Of a stretch of DNA of 32,806 nucleotides, positions 14,281 to 22,254 are shown in pieces; the first letter of the stretch is position 1, and each line of letters begins with the position of its first letter. The position numbers and the translations under genes are program-made. Location: contig CANRED010000016.1 in assembly GCA_947629555.1 (NCBI GenBank), positions 1-32,806 of the forward strand. The letters run 5' to 3'. The notes beneath the pieces were generated by a model that saw only the letters and a program-made list of their open reading frames with translations, was not told where the DNA came from and ran no database searches. This DNA comes from an uncultured Clostridia bacterium (GTDB taxonomy: Bacteria > Bacillota > Clostridia > TANB77 > CAG-508).

Positions 14281-15000
14281 ATGAAGTCATTTTGTAAATT
14301 AATTAGAAATATTATTATATTAATAATTACCTTAATTGTATTAGTTTGTGGCTTTTTCATATATAGAGGATATAGTATGTATTCATCTGCTTTAGCTAAT
14401 ATGGATTTGGATACAAAGTTAAAATCTCTTGAAGAAAATACCGAATACTATATTCATTATGAAGATATACCAAAAGATTTTATTAATGCCATTGTTGCTG
14501 TTGAAGATCATAGATTTTTTGAACATAAAGGTATTGATATTATTTCACTAGCAAGAGCTATTTTTGTAAATATTACTAATGGCTCTCTTTCTCAAGGTGG
14601 TAGTACTATTACAGAGCAATTATCGAAAAATATATATTTTACACAAGATCAAACTTTTACGCGAAAAATTGCAGATGTTTTTATGGCTTCTTATTTAGAA
14701 GAAAATCTTTCAAAAGAAAAGATTTTAGAATTATATATTAATACTTCATTTTTTGGAAATAATAGTACCGGCTTAGGGCAAGCCTCTCATACATATTTTA
14801 ACAAAGATCCTAAAGACCTTACCTTGTATGAATGCATTCTTTTAGCTGGCGTCCCTAATGCCCCTAGTATTTATAACCCTATTGCTAACATGAAAAAATG
14901 TATACAAAGACAAAATCAAGTCATTAAAGCTATGCTTAAAAATAATTATATTGATGAGGATACTGCAAATAAAATTAAATCAGAACAGCCTATTGTTTAA
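14281..15000 (+). CDS. Monofunctional peptidoglycan glycosyltransferase (GT51)
   Basis: The enzyme polymerises lipid II into glycan strands at the outer face of the membrane. I chose ATG 14281 (MKSFCKLIRN); the longer frame begins with TTG at 14260. There is one N-terminal membrane helix (residues about 9-27) and then the GT51 domain with EDHRFFEHKG (75-84, catalytic Glu75) and GGSTITEQL (106-114). The family usually has TQQL, so Gln to Glu is a small deviation. RKIADVFMASYLE and LYINTSFFGN follow. No transpeptidase domain is present (239 aa), so it is MtgA-like rather than a class A PBP. Confidence 0.92.
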   Translation: MKSFCKLIRNIIILIITLIVLVCGFFIYRGYSMYSSALANMDLDTKLKSLEENTEYYIHYEDIPKDFINAIVAVEDHRFFEHKGIDIISLARAIFVNITNGSLSQGGSTITEQLSKNIYFTQDQTFTRKIADVFMASYLEENLSKEKILELYINTSFFGNNSTGLGQASHTYFNKDPKDLTLYECILLAGVPNAPSIYNPIANMKKCIQRQNQVIKAMLKNNYIDEDTANKIKSEQPIV

Positions 15001-15013
15001 GGTTGTTCTTTAT
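14985..15013 (+). terminator. Terminator overlapping the glycosyltransferase stop codon
   Basis: GAACAGCC and GGTTGTTC pair (one G-T wobble) around the stop codon and are followed by a T-rich run (TTTATTTTTTATT). Confidence 0.65.
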
Positions 15014-15020
15014 TTTTTAT

Positions 15021-15051
15021 TCCTGCATATATTTTTATGCAGGTGATTTTT
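15021..15051 (+). promoter_or_regulatory. Hairpin plus T-run over the start of the SpoVB-like gene
   Basis: CCTGCATA and TATGCAGG form an 8-bp stem, followed by TGA and seven Ts. The right arm contains the ATG at 15037 and the AGGTGA that would serve a TTG start at 15052. It could be a second terminator for the upstream gene or an attenuator that hides the start site. Confidence 0.4.
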
Positions 15052-17061
15052 TTGTCTAGAATTAAAAAATTTATATTTAATGGTATTATTATATCTTTTA
15101 CTGCTGTGTTAATTAATACTATTAGTATGTCTTTTAATGTATATATTTCTAATAAAATAGGCACTGAAGCTGTGGGTACCTTTAGTTTGGTTATGTCTGT
15201 TTATATGCTTGCAATTACAATCGCAAGCTCTGGTGTAAATCTTGCTACTATGAAAATTATTTCCGAAAAATTAGCGAACTCACCTAATTGCAATTTGAAA
15301 CATATTAGTAAGCAATGCCTAAAAATATCATTAGCTCTTGGTTGTTTAGCAAGTATTTTATTTATTGCATTGGCTAAAACTATATCTGTTCATTGGTTGC
15401 ATAATAAAGTTAGTTATTTCACTATTTATTTTATTGCTATTGCTTTGCCTTTTATTTCTATGTCTTCTTGTATAAATGGTTATTTTTGTGCTGTTAGAAA
15501 AATGTATAAAAGTGCTTCTTCTCAAGCTATAGAAACAATTACAAAGATTATTGCTATTGTATTTCTTTTAAATATTTTTATTGATAAAGGCTTAGAATAT
15601 ATTTGCCTACCTTTAATAATAGGTGACTTTATTTCTGAGGTTATATCTTTTTTATATTTATATTTTTTATATACTCATGATGTAAATAAATTAAGTTTAT
15701 CTCGCTTTAATATAAGTTGTATAAAGCGATTTTTTAATATATGTGCTCCAGTTGCAATTACATCATATATAAAATCTGGTTTATCTACTTTAAAACAGAT
15801 GCTTATACCTGTTAAACTTGAAGAATCTGGCTTGTCCTGCTCTGACGCTTTATCAAAATATGGTATGGTTAGTGGTATGGCAATGCCATTATTTATGTTT
15901 CCATCAATTTTTATAAATGCATTTAGTAATTTATTAGTTCCTGAAATAACTTATTTTTATGAAAAAAAAGATTTTTCTAAAATAAACAAAACTATTTCTA
16001 TTATTTTTAATATTGCGTTTGTTTTCGCTTTTTGTGTTTTTGGAGTTTTTATAAATTTTTCTCATGAAATTACATCTATTGTTTACGGAAACAACGAGGT
16101 CACGGTATTTGTAAAATTATTATGCCCTATTGTTTTGTTTGTTTATTTAGATAACATTGTGGATTGCATTTTAAAAGGACTAAACAAGCAAGTTGGGATT
16201 ATGCTTTGTAATATCCTAGATTTATTTGTTAGCATATCATTTATTTGTGTTTTCTTACCTATAAAAGGTATTTTAGGATATGTATATGTTATTTTTATTA
16301 GTGAAATATTAAATTTTTCTATCAGTTTATTTCAACTTAAAAAAACTACCAATTTTAAATTCGATTGTTTAAATTGGTTTTTAAAACCTGCCTTTTGCGT
16401 ATTAGCTTCTACATTTATTATAAAAAAACTAGCCTTTACATGGAATAATTCATTTTTCGGGCTAGTTATGATTATTTTATCTTTTATTATCATTTATTTA
16501 TTATTGTACTGCTTAATTTCGGTAATTACAAAAATATTTGTACAACAACGGATCACATACTATGCGCCCCGTACGCCATTAGCAGTTACTTACATTTTCA
16601 TTGTTAAACTTACTTTCTGTCTATCTTTATCTATTGATAATACTTTTACTTTAACTATATCTCCAACTGAAACTACTTCACTTGGATTTTTTATATATTT
16701 ATCGCTTAATTGTGATATATGCACTAATCCGTCATGCTTTACACCAATATCTACAAAGGCTCCAAAATCTATTACATTTCTTACTGTTCCATTTAAAACC
16801 ATTCCTTCTTTTAGGTCTTCAAATTTTAATACATCACTTCTTAATATTGGTTTCGGTAAATCTTCTCTTGGGTCTCTTCCTGGTTTTGAAAGTTCTGATA
16901 CTATATCCTTTAAAGTTGGCTCACCAATGTCTAATTGTTTAGCTGTTTTTTCTATATTAACATTTTGTAATTCAACTTTTATTTTTGATATTTTTTCTTT
17001 GTTTGCAATATCTTTTTTGGTATATCCTAATATACTTAATAATTCTTCTGCTTTATCATAA
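15037..17061 (+). CDS. SpoVB/MurJ-like polysaccharide flippase; functional end probably near 16582
   Basis: This is a multi-pass (12-14 helices) member of the oligosaccharide/lipid flippase (MOP) superfamily, closest in look to SpoVB of spore formers. Cues are NKIGTEAVGTFSLVMS near the N-terminus, NGYFCAVRKMYKSASSQAIE, and ITSYIKSGLSTLKQMLIPV. Membrane segments end at about residue 500. The open frame then runs 472 bp antisense into tex, where its sequence is low-quality shadow, so the 674-aa frame is not credible as a full protein. Codon 505 is CGG (16549-16551); a +1 shift there gives ten more codons and TAG at 16580-16582, 7 nt before the tex stop. The start may be ATG 15037 or TTG 15052 (AGGTGA upstream). 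It probably moves a lipid-linked wall precursor, perhaps with the glycosyltransferase next door. Confidence 0.85.
   Translation: MQVIFLSRIKKFIFNGIIISFTAVLINTISMSFNVYISNKIGTEAVGTFSLVMSVYMLAITIASSGVNLATMKIISEKLANSPNCNLKHISKQCLKISLALGCLASILFIALAKTISVHWLHNKVSYFTIYFIAIALPFISMSSCINGYFCAVRKMYKSASSQAIETITKIIAIVFLLNIFIDKGLEYICLPLIIGDFISEVISFLYLYFLYTHDVNKLSLSRFNISCIKRFFNICAPVAITSYIKSGLSTLKQMLIPVKLEESGLSCSDALSKYGMVSGMAMPLFMFPSIFINAFSNLLVPEITYFYEKKDFSKINKTISIIFNIAFVFAFCVFGVFINFSHEITSIVYGNNEVTVFVKLLCPIVLFVYLDNIVDCILKGLNKQVGIMLCNILDLFVSISFICVFLPIKGILGYVYVIFISEILNFSISLFQLKKTTNFKFDCLNWFLKPAFCVLASTFIIKKLAFTWNNSFFGLVMIILSFIIIYLLLYCLISVITKIFVQQRITYYAPRTPLAVTYIFIVKLTFCLSLSIDNTFTLTISPTETTSLGFFIYLSLNCDICTNPSCFTPISTKAPKSITFLTVPFKTIPSFRSSNFNTSLLNIGFGKSSLGSLPGFESSDTISFKVGSPMSNCLAVFSILTFCNSTFIFDIFSLFAISFLVYPNILNNSSALS
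16549..16574. repeat. 26-bp imperfect palindrome, copy B, at the tex/flippase junction
   Basis: Read on the minus strand it begins GTACGGGGCGCATA and ends TATGTGATCCG; the arms pair with a few G-U and mismatched positions. It lies 15 nt beyond the tex stop, is strongly GC-rich for this genome, and contains the CGG codon of the flippase frame. It has the same length and ends as the element at 11999-12024. Confidence 0.5.
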
Positions 17062-18740
17062 CTTTCTGGATGCACAGCTGTTGTTTCTAATGGATTTTTT
17101 CCACCAAATATTCTTATAAATCCTGCACATTGCTCATACGCTATTTTACCTAGTTTTGGAACTTTTAATAACTCTTTTCTTTCTTTTAATTCTCCATTTT
17201 CATCTCTGTACTTTACTATATTTTTTGCAATACTAGAATTTATGCCTGATACATAAGACAAAAGTGATGGTGTTGCCGTATTTACATCTACTCCTACTGA
17301 GTTAACTGCATCTTCTACAACTCCTGTTAAACTTTCACTTAATCTCTTTTGATTGACATCATGTTGATATTGTCCAACTCCTATAGATTTTGGATCTATT
17401 TTTACAAGTTCTGCTAACGGATCTTGTAGTCTTCTTGCTATTGATATTGCTCCTCTTATAGAAACATTTATATCTGGATATTCTTCTGTTGCAAGTTTTG
17501 ATGCAGAATACACAGACGCTCCCGCTTCACTAACAATCGCATACACTACCTCATGGTCTGCTTCTTTTATAACGTCTGATACAAAACTTTCTGATTCTCT
17601 TGAAGCTGTTCCATTTCCTATTGCAATTATTCCTATGTTATACTTTTTTATTAAACCTAGTAATACCTTTTTTGCACCTTCTATATCATTTTGTGGTTCT
17701 GTTGGATATATTGTTGTATAATCTAGTAATTTTCCTGTACTATCTATTACTGCTATTTTACAGCCTGTTCTATATGCGGGATCAAAGCCTATTACATTCA
17801 TTCCTTTAATTGGTGGTTGAAGCAATAATTGTTTCGCATTTTGGCCAAAAACTTTTATTGCTTTTTCTTCAGAACGCTCTGTTAATTCTGTCCTTATTTC
17901 TCTATCTATTGAGGGCTCTATTAATCTTTTATATGCATCTAATATTGTATCTTGCAACATTTTTACATATTGTGTATCTTTGCTTTTTATTACACTATTT
18001 TCTATCATTTGTAGTATTTTTTCTTCGGGTTTTTCTATTTTTACTTTTAAAAATTCTTCACTTTCTCCTCTATTGATTGCAAGAACTCTATGGCTTGGAA
18101 TTCTTAATATTCCTTCATTAAAATCATAATACATTTCATAAGGTGATTTTTCATCTTTAGTAGCTTTTGTAGAAATTATTGCTTCCCTAAAACACATACT
18201 TTTTATTATTTTTCTGAATTTTGGTTCATCTGAAATAATTTCTGCAATTATGTCTAAAGCCCCTGCAATCGCATCTTCTACTGTATTTACTTGTTTTTCT
18301 TCGTTTATGTATTCTTTGGCAATTTCATGGATATCTTTCTTTTCTGTTTGCTCATATATTATTTGGCTTAATGGTTCTAATCCACGCTCTTTAGCAATTA
18401 TTGCTCTAGTTCTTTTCTTTTGTTTATATGGTCTATATATGTCTTCTAATTCTGATAGTGTTGATGACTCTTCGATTGATTTTACTAATTCATCTGTTAA
18501 TTTCCCTTGTTCATCTATTATTCTAATTATTTCTTGTCTTCTATTTTCTAAATTTCTTAAGTATGTTAATCTTTCATTAAAATTTCTTAAAATTTCATCA
18601 CTTAAATTACCTGTTACTTCTTTTCTATAACGTGCAATGAATGGAATTGTATTTCCATCATCTATTAATTTTATCGTGTTTTCTACTTGTGTTTGTTTTA
18701 TATTAAGCTCATCTGCTAATATCTCATTTATTGTTTTCAT
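16590..18740 (-). CDS. tex: Tex-family S1 RNA-binding protein (YqgF-fold, HhH, S1)
   Basis: Tex is an RNA-binding transcription accessory factor related to Spt6. The start is ATG 18740 (MKTINEILADELNIK) with AGGAGG; an upstream TTG at 18764 is not used, I think. It is 716 aa. Order: N-terminal helix-turn-helix region with IPFIARYRKEVTGNL, the YqgF/RNase H-like core (GFDPAYRTGCKIAVID, IAIGNGTASRESE), the helix-hairpin-helix part (LLSYVSGINSSIAKNI, VPKLGKIAYEQCAGF), and a C-terminal S1 domain (about 645-716, GTVRNVIDFGAFVDIG and HDGLVHISQL). It starts 10 nt after trmL stops, so it is in one operon with trmL and the MBL hydrolase. Confidence 0.96.
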   Translation of the reverse strand: MKTINEILADELNIKQTQVENTIKLIDDGNTIPFIARYRKEVTGNLSDEILRNFNERLTYLRNLENRRQEIIRIIDEQGKLTDELVKSIEESSTLSELEDIYRPYKQKKRTRAIIAKERGLEPLSQIIYEQTEKKDIHEIAKEYINEEKQVNTVEDAIAGALDIIAEIISDEPKFRKIIKSMCFREAIISTKATKDEKSPYEMYYDFNEGILRIPSHRVLAINRGESEEFLKVKIEKPEEKILQMIENSVIKSKDTQYVKMLQDTILDAYKRLIEPSIDREIRTELTERSEEKAIKVFGQNAKQLLLQPPIKGMNVIGFDPAYRTGCKIAVIDSTGKLLDYTTIYPTEPQNDIEGAKKVLLGLIKKYNIGIIAIGNGTASRESESFVSDVIKEADHEVVYAIVSEAGASVYSASKLATEEYPDINVSIRGAISIARRLQDPLAELVKIDPKSIGVGQYQHDVNQKRLSESLTGVVEDAVNSVGVDVNTATPSLLSYVSGINSSIAKNIVKYRDENGELKERKELLKVPKLGKIAYEQCAGFIRIFGGKNPLETTAVHPESYDKAEELLSILGYTKKDIANKEKISKIKVELQNVNIEKTAKQLDIGEPTLKDIVSELSKPGRDPREDLPKPILRSDVLKFEDLKEGMVLNGTVRNVIDFGAFVDIGVKHDGLVHISQLSDKYIKNPSEVVSVGDIVKVKVLSIDKDRQKVSLTMKM

Positions 18741-18750
18741 TTGTTTCCTC

Positions 18751-19263
18751 CTAGTGTTTATCAAAATATTTGCTCGTTTCTTCTAATCCATCAAAATCCA
18801 CTTGTCTTAATATATCATATACTACTATAGCAACTGAATTAGATAAGTTAAGTGAACGTAAATTTTCTCTCATTGGAATTCTTATTGCCGTATCAAAATA
18901 TTTTTTTAAAGTGTCTTCTGGTAAGCCTTTTGTTTCTTTCCCAAATAAAACAAATACTTCATCCAATTTAGAATAATCTATATCAGAGTATACTTTTTTT
19001 CCTTTTGTTGTTACAAAATACATATTATTATTTTCTGGCGGATATTTATTTAAAAATTCTTTAAAATTTTCGTGTTCCTCTATTTCTAGCTTGTCCCAAT
19101 AATCTAAGCCTGCTCGTTTTAAATATTTATCTGTTATTTCAAATCCTAATGGTTTTACTAAATGCATTTTTGCACCTATTGCTGCACAAGTTCTTGCGAT
19201 ATTTCCTGTGTTTTGTGGTATTTCTGGTTCTACTAGTACAACATTTAGTTTCAAATTTATCAT
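18751..19263 (-). CDS. trmL: tRNA (cytidine/uridine-34 2'-O)-methyltransferase
   Basis: This SPOUT-class enzyme methylates the wobble ribose of certain tRNA-Leu. The 170-aa length is typical. Motifs are NVVLVEPEIPQNTGNIARTC (start), HLVKPLGFEI, VFVLFGKETKGLPE (SAM-binding knot) and IPMRENLRSLNLSNSVAIV (C-terminal knot). AAGGGAA sits very close to the ATG, so a TTG four codons in cannot be ruled out. It lies 8 nt after the MBL gene and 10 nt before tex. Confidence 0.95.
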   Translation of the reverse strand: MINLKLNVVLVEPEIPQNTGNIARTCAAIGAKMHLVKPLGFEITDKYLKRAGLDYWDKLEIEEHENFKEFLNKYPPENNNMYFVTTKGKKVYSDIDYSKLDEVFVLFGKETKGLPEDTLKKYFDTAIRIPMRENLRSLNLSNSVAIVVYDILRQVDFDGLEETSKYFDKH

Positions 19264-19271
19264 TTCCCTTC

Positions 19272-19901
19272 TTAAATCATAATTTCACAATCTATTTCTT
19301 GTTTTAAGTTGCTTGCAAACATTTTAGCATCATCACGTGAGCCAACTACACTTCCATAATGTGTTGGTATTGCAACTTTAGGCATTATTTTATTTGCTAA
19401 ATCTGCCGCTTCTTTATAACTCATAGTATAAGTTCCACCTACTGGTAAAAAAGCAACATCACATTTAACTTTTTGTGCCTCTCTTGTATTGTCTGTGTCA
19501 CCAGAAATATAGTACCAATGGCCTCCTATATTTATATTATATCCTACCCAATTATTCTTTTTAGGATGGAAATCTTTTTTTATGTTATATGCACTAATTG
19601 TATGGAAAGTTACTCCATCAACAGTATATTTCATATTTGGTTTTACAATAATAATTTCTTCTTCCTTAAAACCTATACTCATTAATTTTATTTTAGTTTC
19701 TTCTACTGTTATAATTTTTGTGTTTTCTGAAATTACTTTTTTTATATCTTCTACGGAAAAATGATCAAAATGTGAATGTGTGCAAAAGATCAAATTTGCG
19801 TCATTATATTCTTTATTTATTTTAAATGGATCTATATATATTATTTTATCCTTTGCAATCCTTATAGAACTATGCGTAAGTAATTTTACATTTTCTAGCA
19901 T
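19272..19901 (-). CDS. MBL-fold metal-dependent hydrolase (UlaG-like)
   Basis: The 209-aa protein has the metallo-beta-lactamase metal motif HSHFDHFS (HxHxDH), the bridging aspartate in YISGDTDNTREA and a late histidine in AIPTHYGSV. It resembles the UlaG/YtkL-type L-ascorbate-6-P lactonase-like family, which in most genomes has no assigned substrate. There is no signal peptide, so it is cytoplasmic. It is first in the operon with trmL and tex; GGGGAGGG is upstream of its ATG. Confidence 0.88.
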   Translation of the reverse strand: MLENVKLLTHSSIRIAKDKIIYIDPFKINKEYNDANLIFCTHSHFDHFSVEDIKKVISENTKIITVEETKIKLMSIGFKEEEIIIVKPNMKYTVDGVTFHTISAYNIKKDFHPKKNNWVGYNINIGGHWYYISGDTDNTREAQKVKCDVAFLPVGGTYTMSYKEAADLANKIMPKVAIPTHYGSVVGSRDDAKMFASNLKQEIDCEIMI

Positions 19902-20057
19902 ATCATTTCCCTCCCCTTTATCTTAACTATTATACATTATTTTTTCAAACAATTAAAGTATAAAATTAAAATATATTGTTAATTTGTGTAAATATGTAGA
20001 ATTTTTTTGCTTTTTATGATATTATGTATAGTATATTTTATTTTTAAGGAGATTGTT

Positions 20058-20582
20058 ATGAATTTAGATGATTTTAAAGTTTTAATTAGTAAAGAGGAAA
20101 TTGAAAATAGACTTTGCGAATTAGCAAAAGAAATTGAAAAGGATTACGAAGGAAAAGAAATTACAGTTGTTTGTGTTATGAGAGGTGCTTGCTTCTTTAC
20201 TGTTAATTTAACATTGAAAATAAAGAATTTAATTAAATACGAATTTATTGAATTGTCTAGCTACGATGATAAAACTGAAAGCAGTGGAAAAGTTAGAATA
20301 GTAAATGATTTAAGAAATTCTATAGAAGGCAAAGATGTTTTAATCGTTGAAGATATAATTGATACGGGAAGAACTATGGATTTTCTTGTAAAATATTTAA
20401 AGCATAAAAATGCTAAATCTGTTAAAATATGCACATTAGCTGATAAGCCATCCAGAAGAGTAATTGATATAAAAGCTGATTATGTTGGATTTACTGTGCC
20501 TAATAAATTTATTATAGGATATGGTTTTGACGTAGATAATAAATACAGAAACTTACCTTATATTGCTTATTTAGATGAATAG
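20058..20582 (+). CDS. hpt: Hypoxanthine phosphoribosyltransferase
   Basis: The enzyme salvages hypoxanthine/guanine to IMP/GMP with PRPP. I chose ATG 20058 (MNLDDFKVLIS) after AAGGAGATTGTT, giving 174 aa, the normal length. Visible are the VVCVMRGACFF segment, the flexible-loop serine region (ELSSYDDKTESSGKVRI), the PRPP-binding signature VLIVEDIIDTGRTMDFL and the base-binding end PNKFIIGYGFDVDNKYRNLP. It is a single gene with its own hairpin terminator. Confidence 0.96.
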   Translation: MNLDDFKVLISKEEIENRLCELAKEIEKDYEGKEITVVCVMRGACFFTVNLTLKIKNLIKYEFIELSSYDDKTESSGKVRIVNDLRNSIEGKDVLIVEDIIDTGRTMDFLVKYLKHKNAKSVKICTLADKPSRRVIDIKADYVGFTVPNKFIIGYGFDVDNKYRNLPYIAYLDE

Positions 20583-20594
20583 AATATAAAATTT

Positions 20595-20633
20595 ATATCT
20601 CCATACGGATTGTTCGTATGGAGATATTTTTAT
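20595..20633 (+). terminator. Terminator of hpt
   Basis: ATATCTCCATACG pairs with CGTATGGAGATAT around a 7-nt loop, followed by a T-run. It stands between hpt and the convergent OLD-family gene. Confidence 0.85.
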
Positions 20634-20655
20634 ATAATCATTTATCTAATTTTTT

Positions 20656-22167
20656 CTATATATTGTTCATGGTTTTAATATCTTTTTTAAAGTATTCTTT
20701 TATCTTATTAATTAAATTTTCCACGTCTCCTATATATTTACTATTAATTTCATAAGTACTTCTACTTATAATTAATCCTTCTACATTATGTGCATATGAT
20801 TCTAATAAAGATACAACTTTATTTTCTGTCTCTTCATCTAATTTTATTTCTTTAACTTTTTTAATAACTTTATTCATCTTTTCGTCTTCTTTATTTCTGA
20901 CATCGTCTGTTGCAATAGCATAGAATCCGTAATTAGGAAATTTCGCTTGTAATGTTTCCATTTCTTGACGCTTATCATTATCTAAAATAGAAAAAACCTT
21001 TTCGTATCCTAATTCACATAAAATTTTTAGTATTGTTTCCATTTTTGGAGCTCCACCTGCACCCCATCCAAAAAATGAAGCATTAGTATCAAACTTTTTT
21101 TGTTTAAATATTTCTTTATAGCAAATTACATCATCCTGTCCTTCTGTTAAAATCACATTATCATTAAGGAAAAATATTTCATTTGCATTTAAAGAAAGAA
21201 TGTGTGGATTATTTGCATCTTTTAATATATTTTTTATATCCTTTTTTGTATCGTCTTTTAATTCATAAGTGTTTATAGTATCTTTATCTTTTTTAAATCT
21301 TATAACTTTCCCTCTATCTGAAAATAAATTCCAATCTACAAAATATGGTGAATGTGTACTAATTATTATTTGTTTATCTTTAGAATACTCTACTAATAAT
21401 TTAAATAGCTTTCTTTGTAAATCTGGATGCAATGATATTTCAGGTTCATCAATTAGTATAACGTTATTTTCGGAAGAATCATATAGTGCATCTGCTATAT
21501 TAAATATATTTATATATCCATCTCCTGCACCATTACTACTATGTTTTATTCCATTGAATGAAAATTCTAAATATAAGTTATTACTATTTGATGCTTCAAT
21601 TGTCCATTCTGGTAATGGTGAAATAACTTTTTCTAAGCAATCATTAAACATTTTTTTATTATTATAAATATTTAATAATCTTCCACCAAAATTGTAATTG
21701 GTATTATTTTCACTTCTATACTCTTCATCCGTAATATTACCTCTGTAATTTTCTCTGCTTTGGCTCATATTATTACCAAAAGTAGATGAAAATCCTCTTT
21801 TGCTTGTAAGAATAAAAGTATTGAGTATGTCTCTCATATCTTTATTTATTTCACCATTAATTTTTCTTTGAATGAAAGCCCCTCTGTTATCTGTTGATTG
21901 CAATAAAAATATATTGCCTTCCGTATCTTCAGCTTCAATCATAATTTGCCCATTAGTTTTTTCGCTTCTTGATGTACTTGGAATTGTGTCTTTATTACTA
22001 GACAATAAATGAATCGCTTCTATTAATGTTGTTTTTCCGCTATTATTAGGGCCAACTAGAACTGTAAGTCCACTTCCTTCATTAACTTTATCTGGTATTG
22101 CAAATTCAATTTCAGTTTTTTTTGAATATCCTCTTAATCCCTCTATTGATATTTTTTTAATTGACAT
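20656..22167 (-). CDS. OLD-family ATP-dependent nuclease (AAA ATPase plus TOPRIM)
   Basis: This 503-aa protein has an ABC/SMC-type ATPase with Walker A VGPNNSGKTT (residues 39-47), Walker B NVILIDEPEISLHP (about 233-246) and H-loop STHSPYF (about 269). A C-terminal TOPRIM domain has ILTEGQDDV (about 339-347) and the Asp pair in SILDNDKRQEM (about 393). OLD nucleases cut DNA and act in phage defence, alone or with partners such as GajB-type helicases or retron parts. No helicase follows here; the only same-strand neighbour is the DUF3883 gene 87 nt upstream. Start at MSIKKISIEG with AAGGAGAAAGAA. Confidence 0.88.
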   Translation of the reverse strand: MSIKKISIEGLRGYSKKTEIEFAIPDKVNEGSGLTVLVGPNNSGKTTLIEAIHLLSSNKDTIPSTSRSEKTNGQIMIEAEDTEGNIFLLQSTDNRGAFIQRKINGEINKDMRDILNTFILTSKRGFSSTFGNNMSQSRENYRGNITDEEYRSENNTNYNFGGRLLNIYNNKKMFNDCLEKVISPLPEWTIEASNSNNLYLEFSFNGIKHSSNGAGDGYINIFNIADALYDSSENNVILIDEPEISLHPDLQRKLFKLLVEYSKDKQIIISTHSPYFVDWNLFSDRGKVIRFKKDKDTINTYELKDDTKKDIKNILKDANNPHILSLNANEIFFLNDNVILTEGQDDVICYKEIFKQKKFDTNASFFGWGAGGAPKMETILKILCELGYEKVFSILDNDKRQEMETLQAKFPNYGFYAIATDDVRNKEDEKMNKVIKKVKEIKLDEETENKVVSLLESYAHNVEGLIISRSTYEINSKYIGDVENLINKIKEYFKKDIKTMNNI

Positions 22168-22254
22168 TTCTTTCTCCTTAATTTTATATTTATTACATTA
22201 TTTGTATTTTACCATAATTAAATGTCGAAATTTGCTAAACTTTGTATGGTTGTT

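Noticed and set aside
16682..18630. Plus-strand frames inside tex
   Set aside because: Shadows of a well conserved gene on the minus strand.
22223..22229. TGTCGAA (Spo0A-box core) between the OLD and DUF3883 genes
   Set aside because: A 7-bp match in AT-rich DNA near a defence gene is likely chance.
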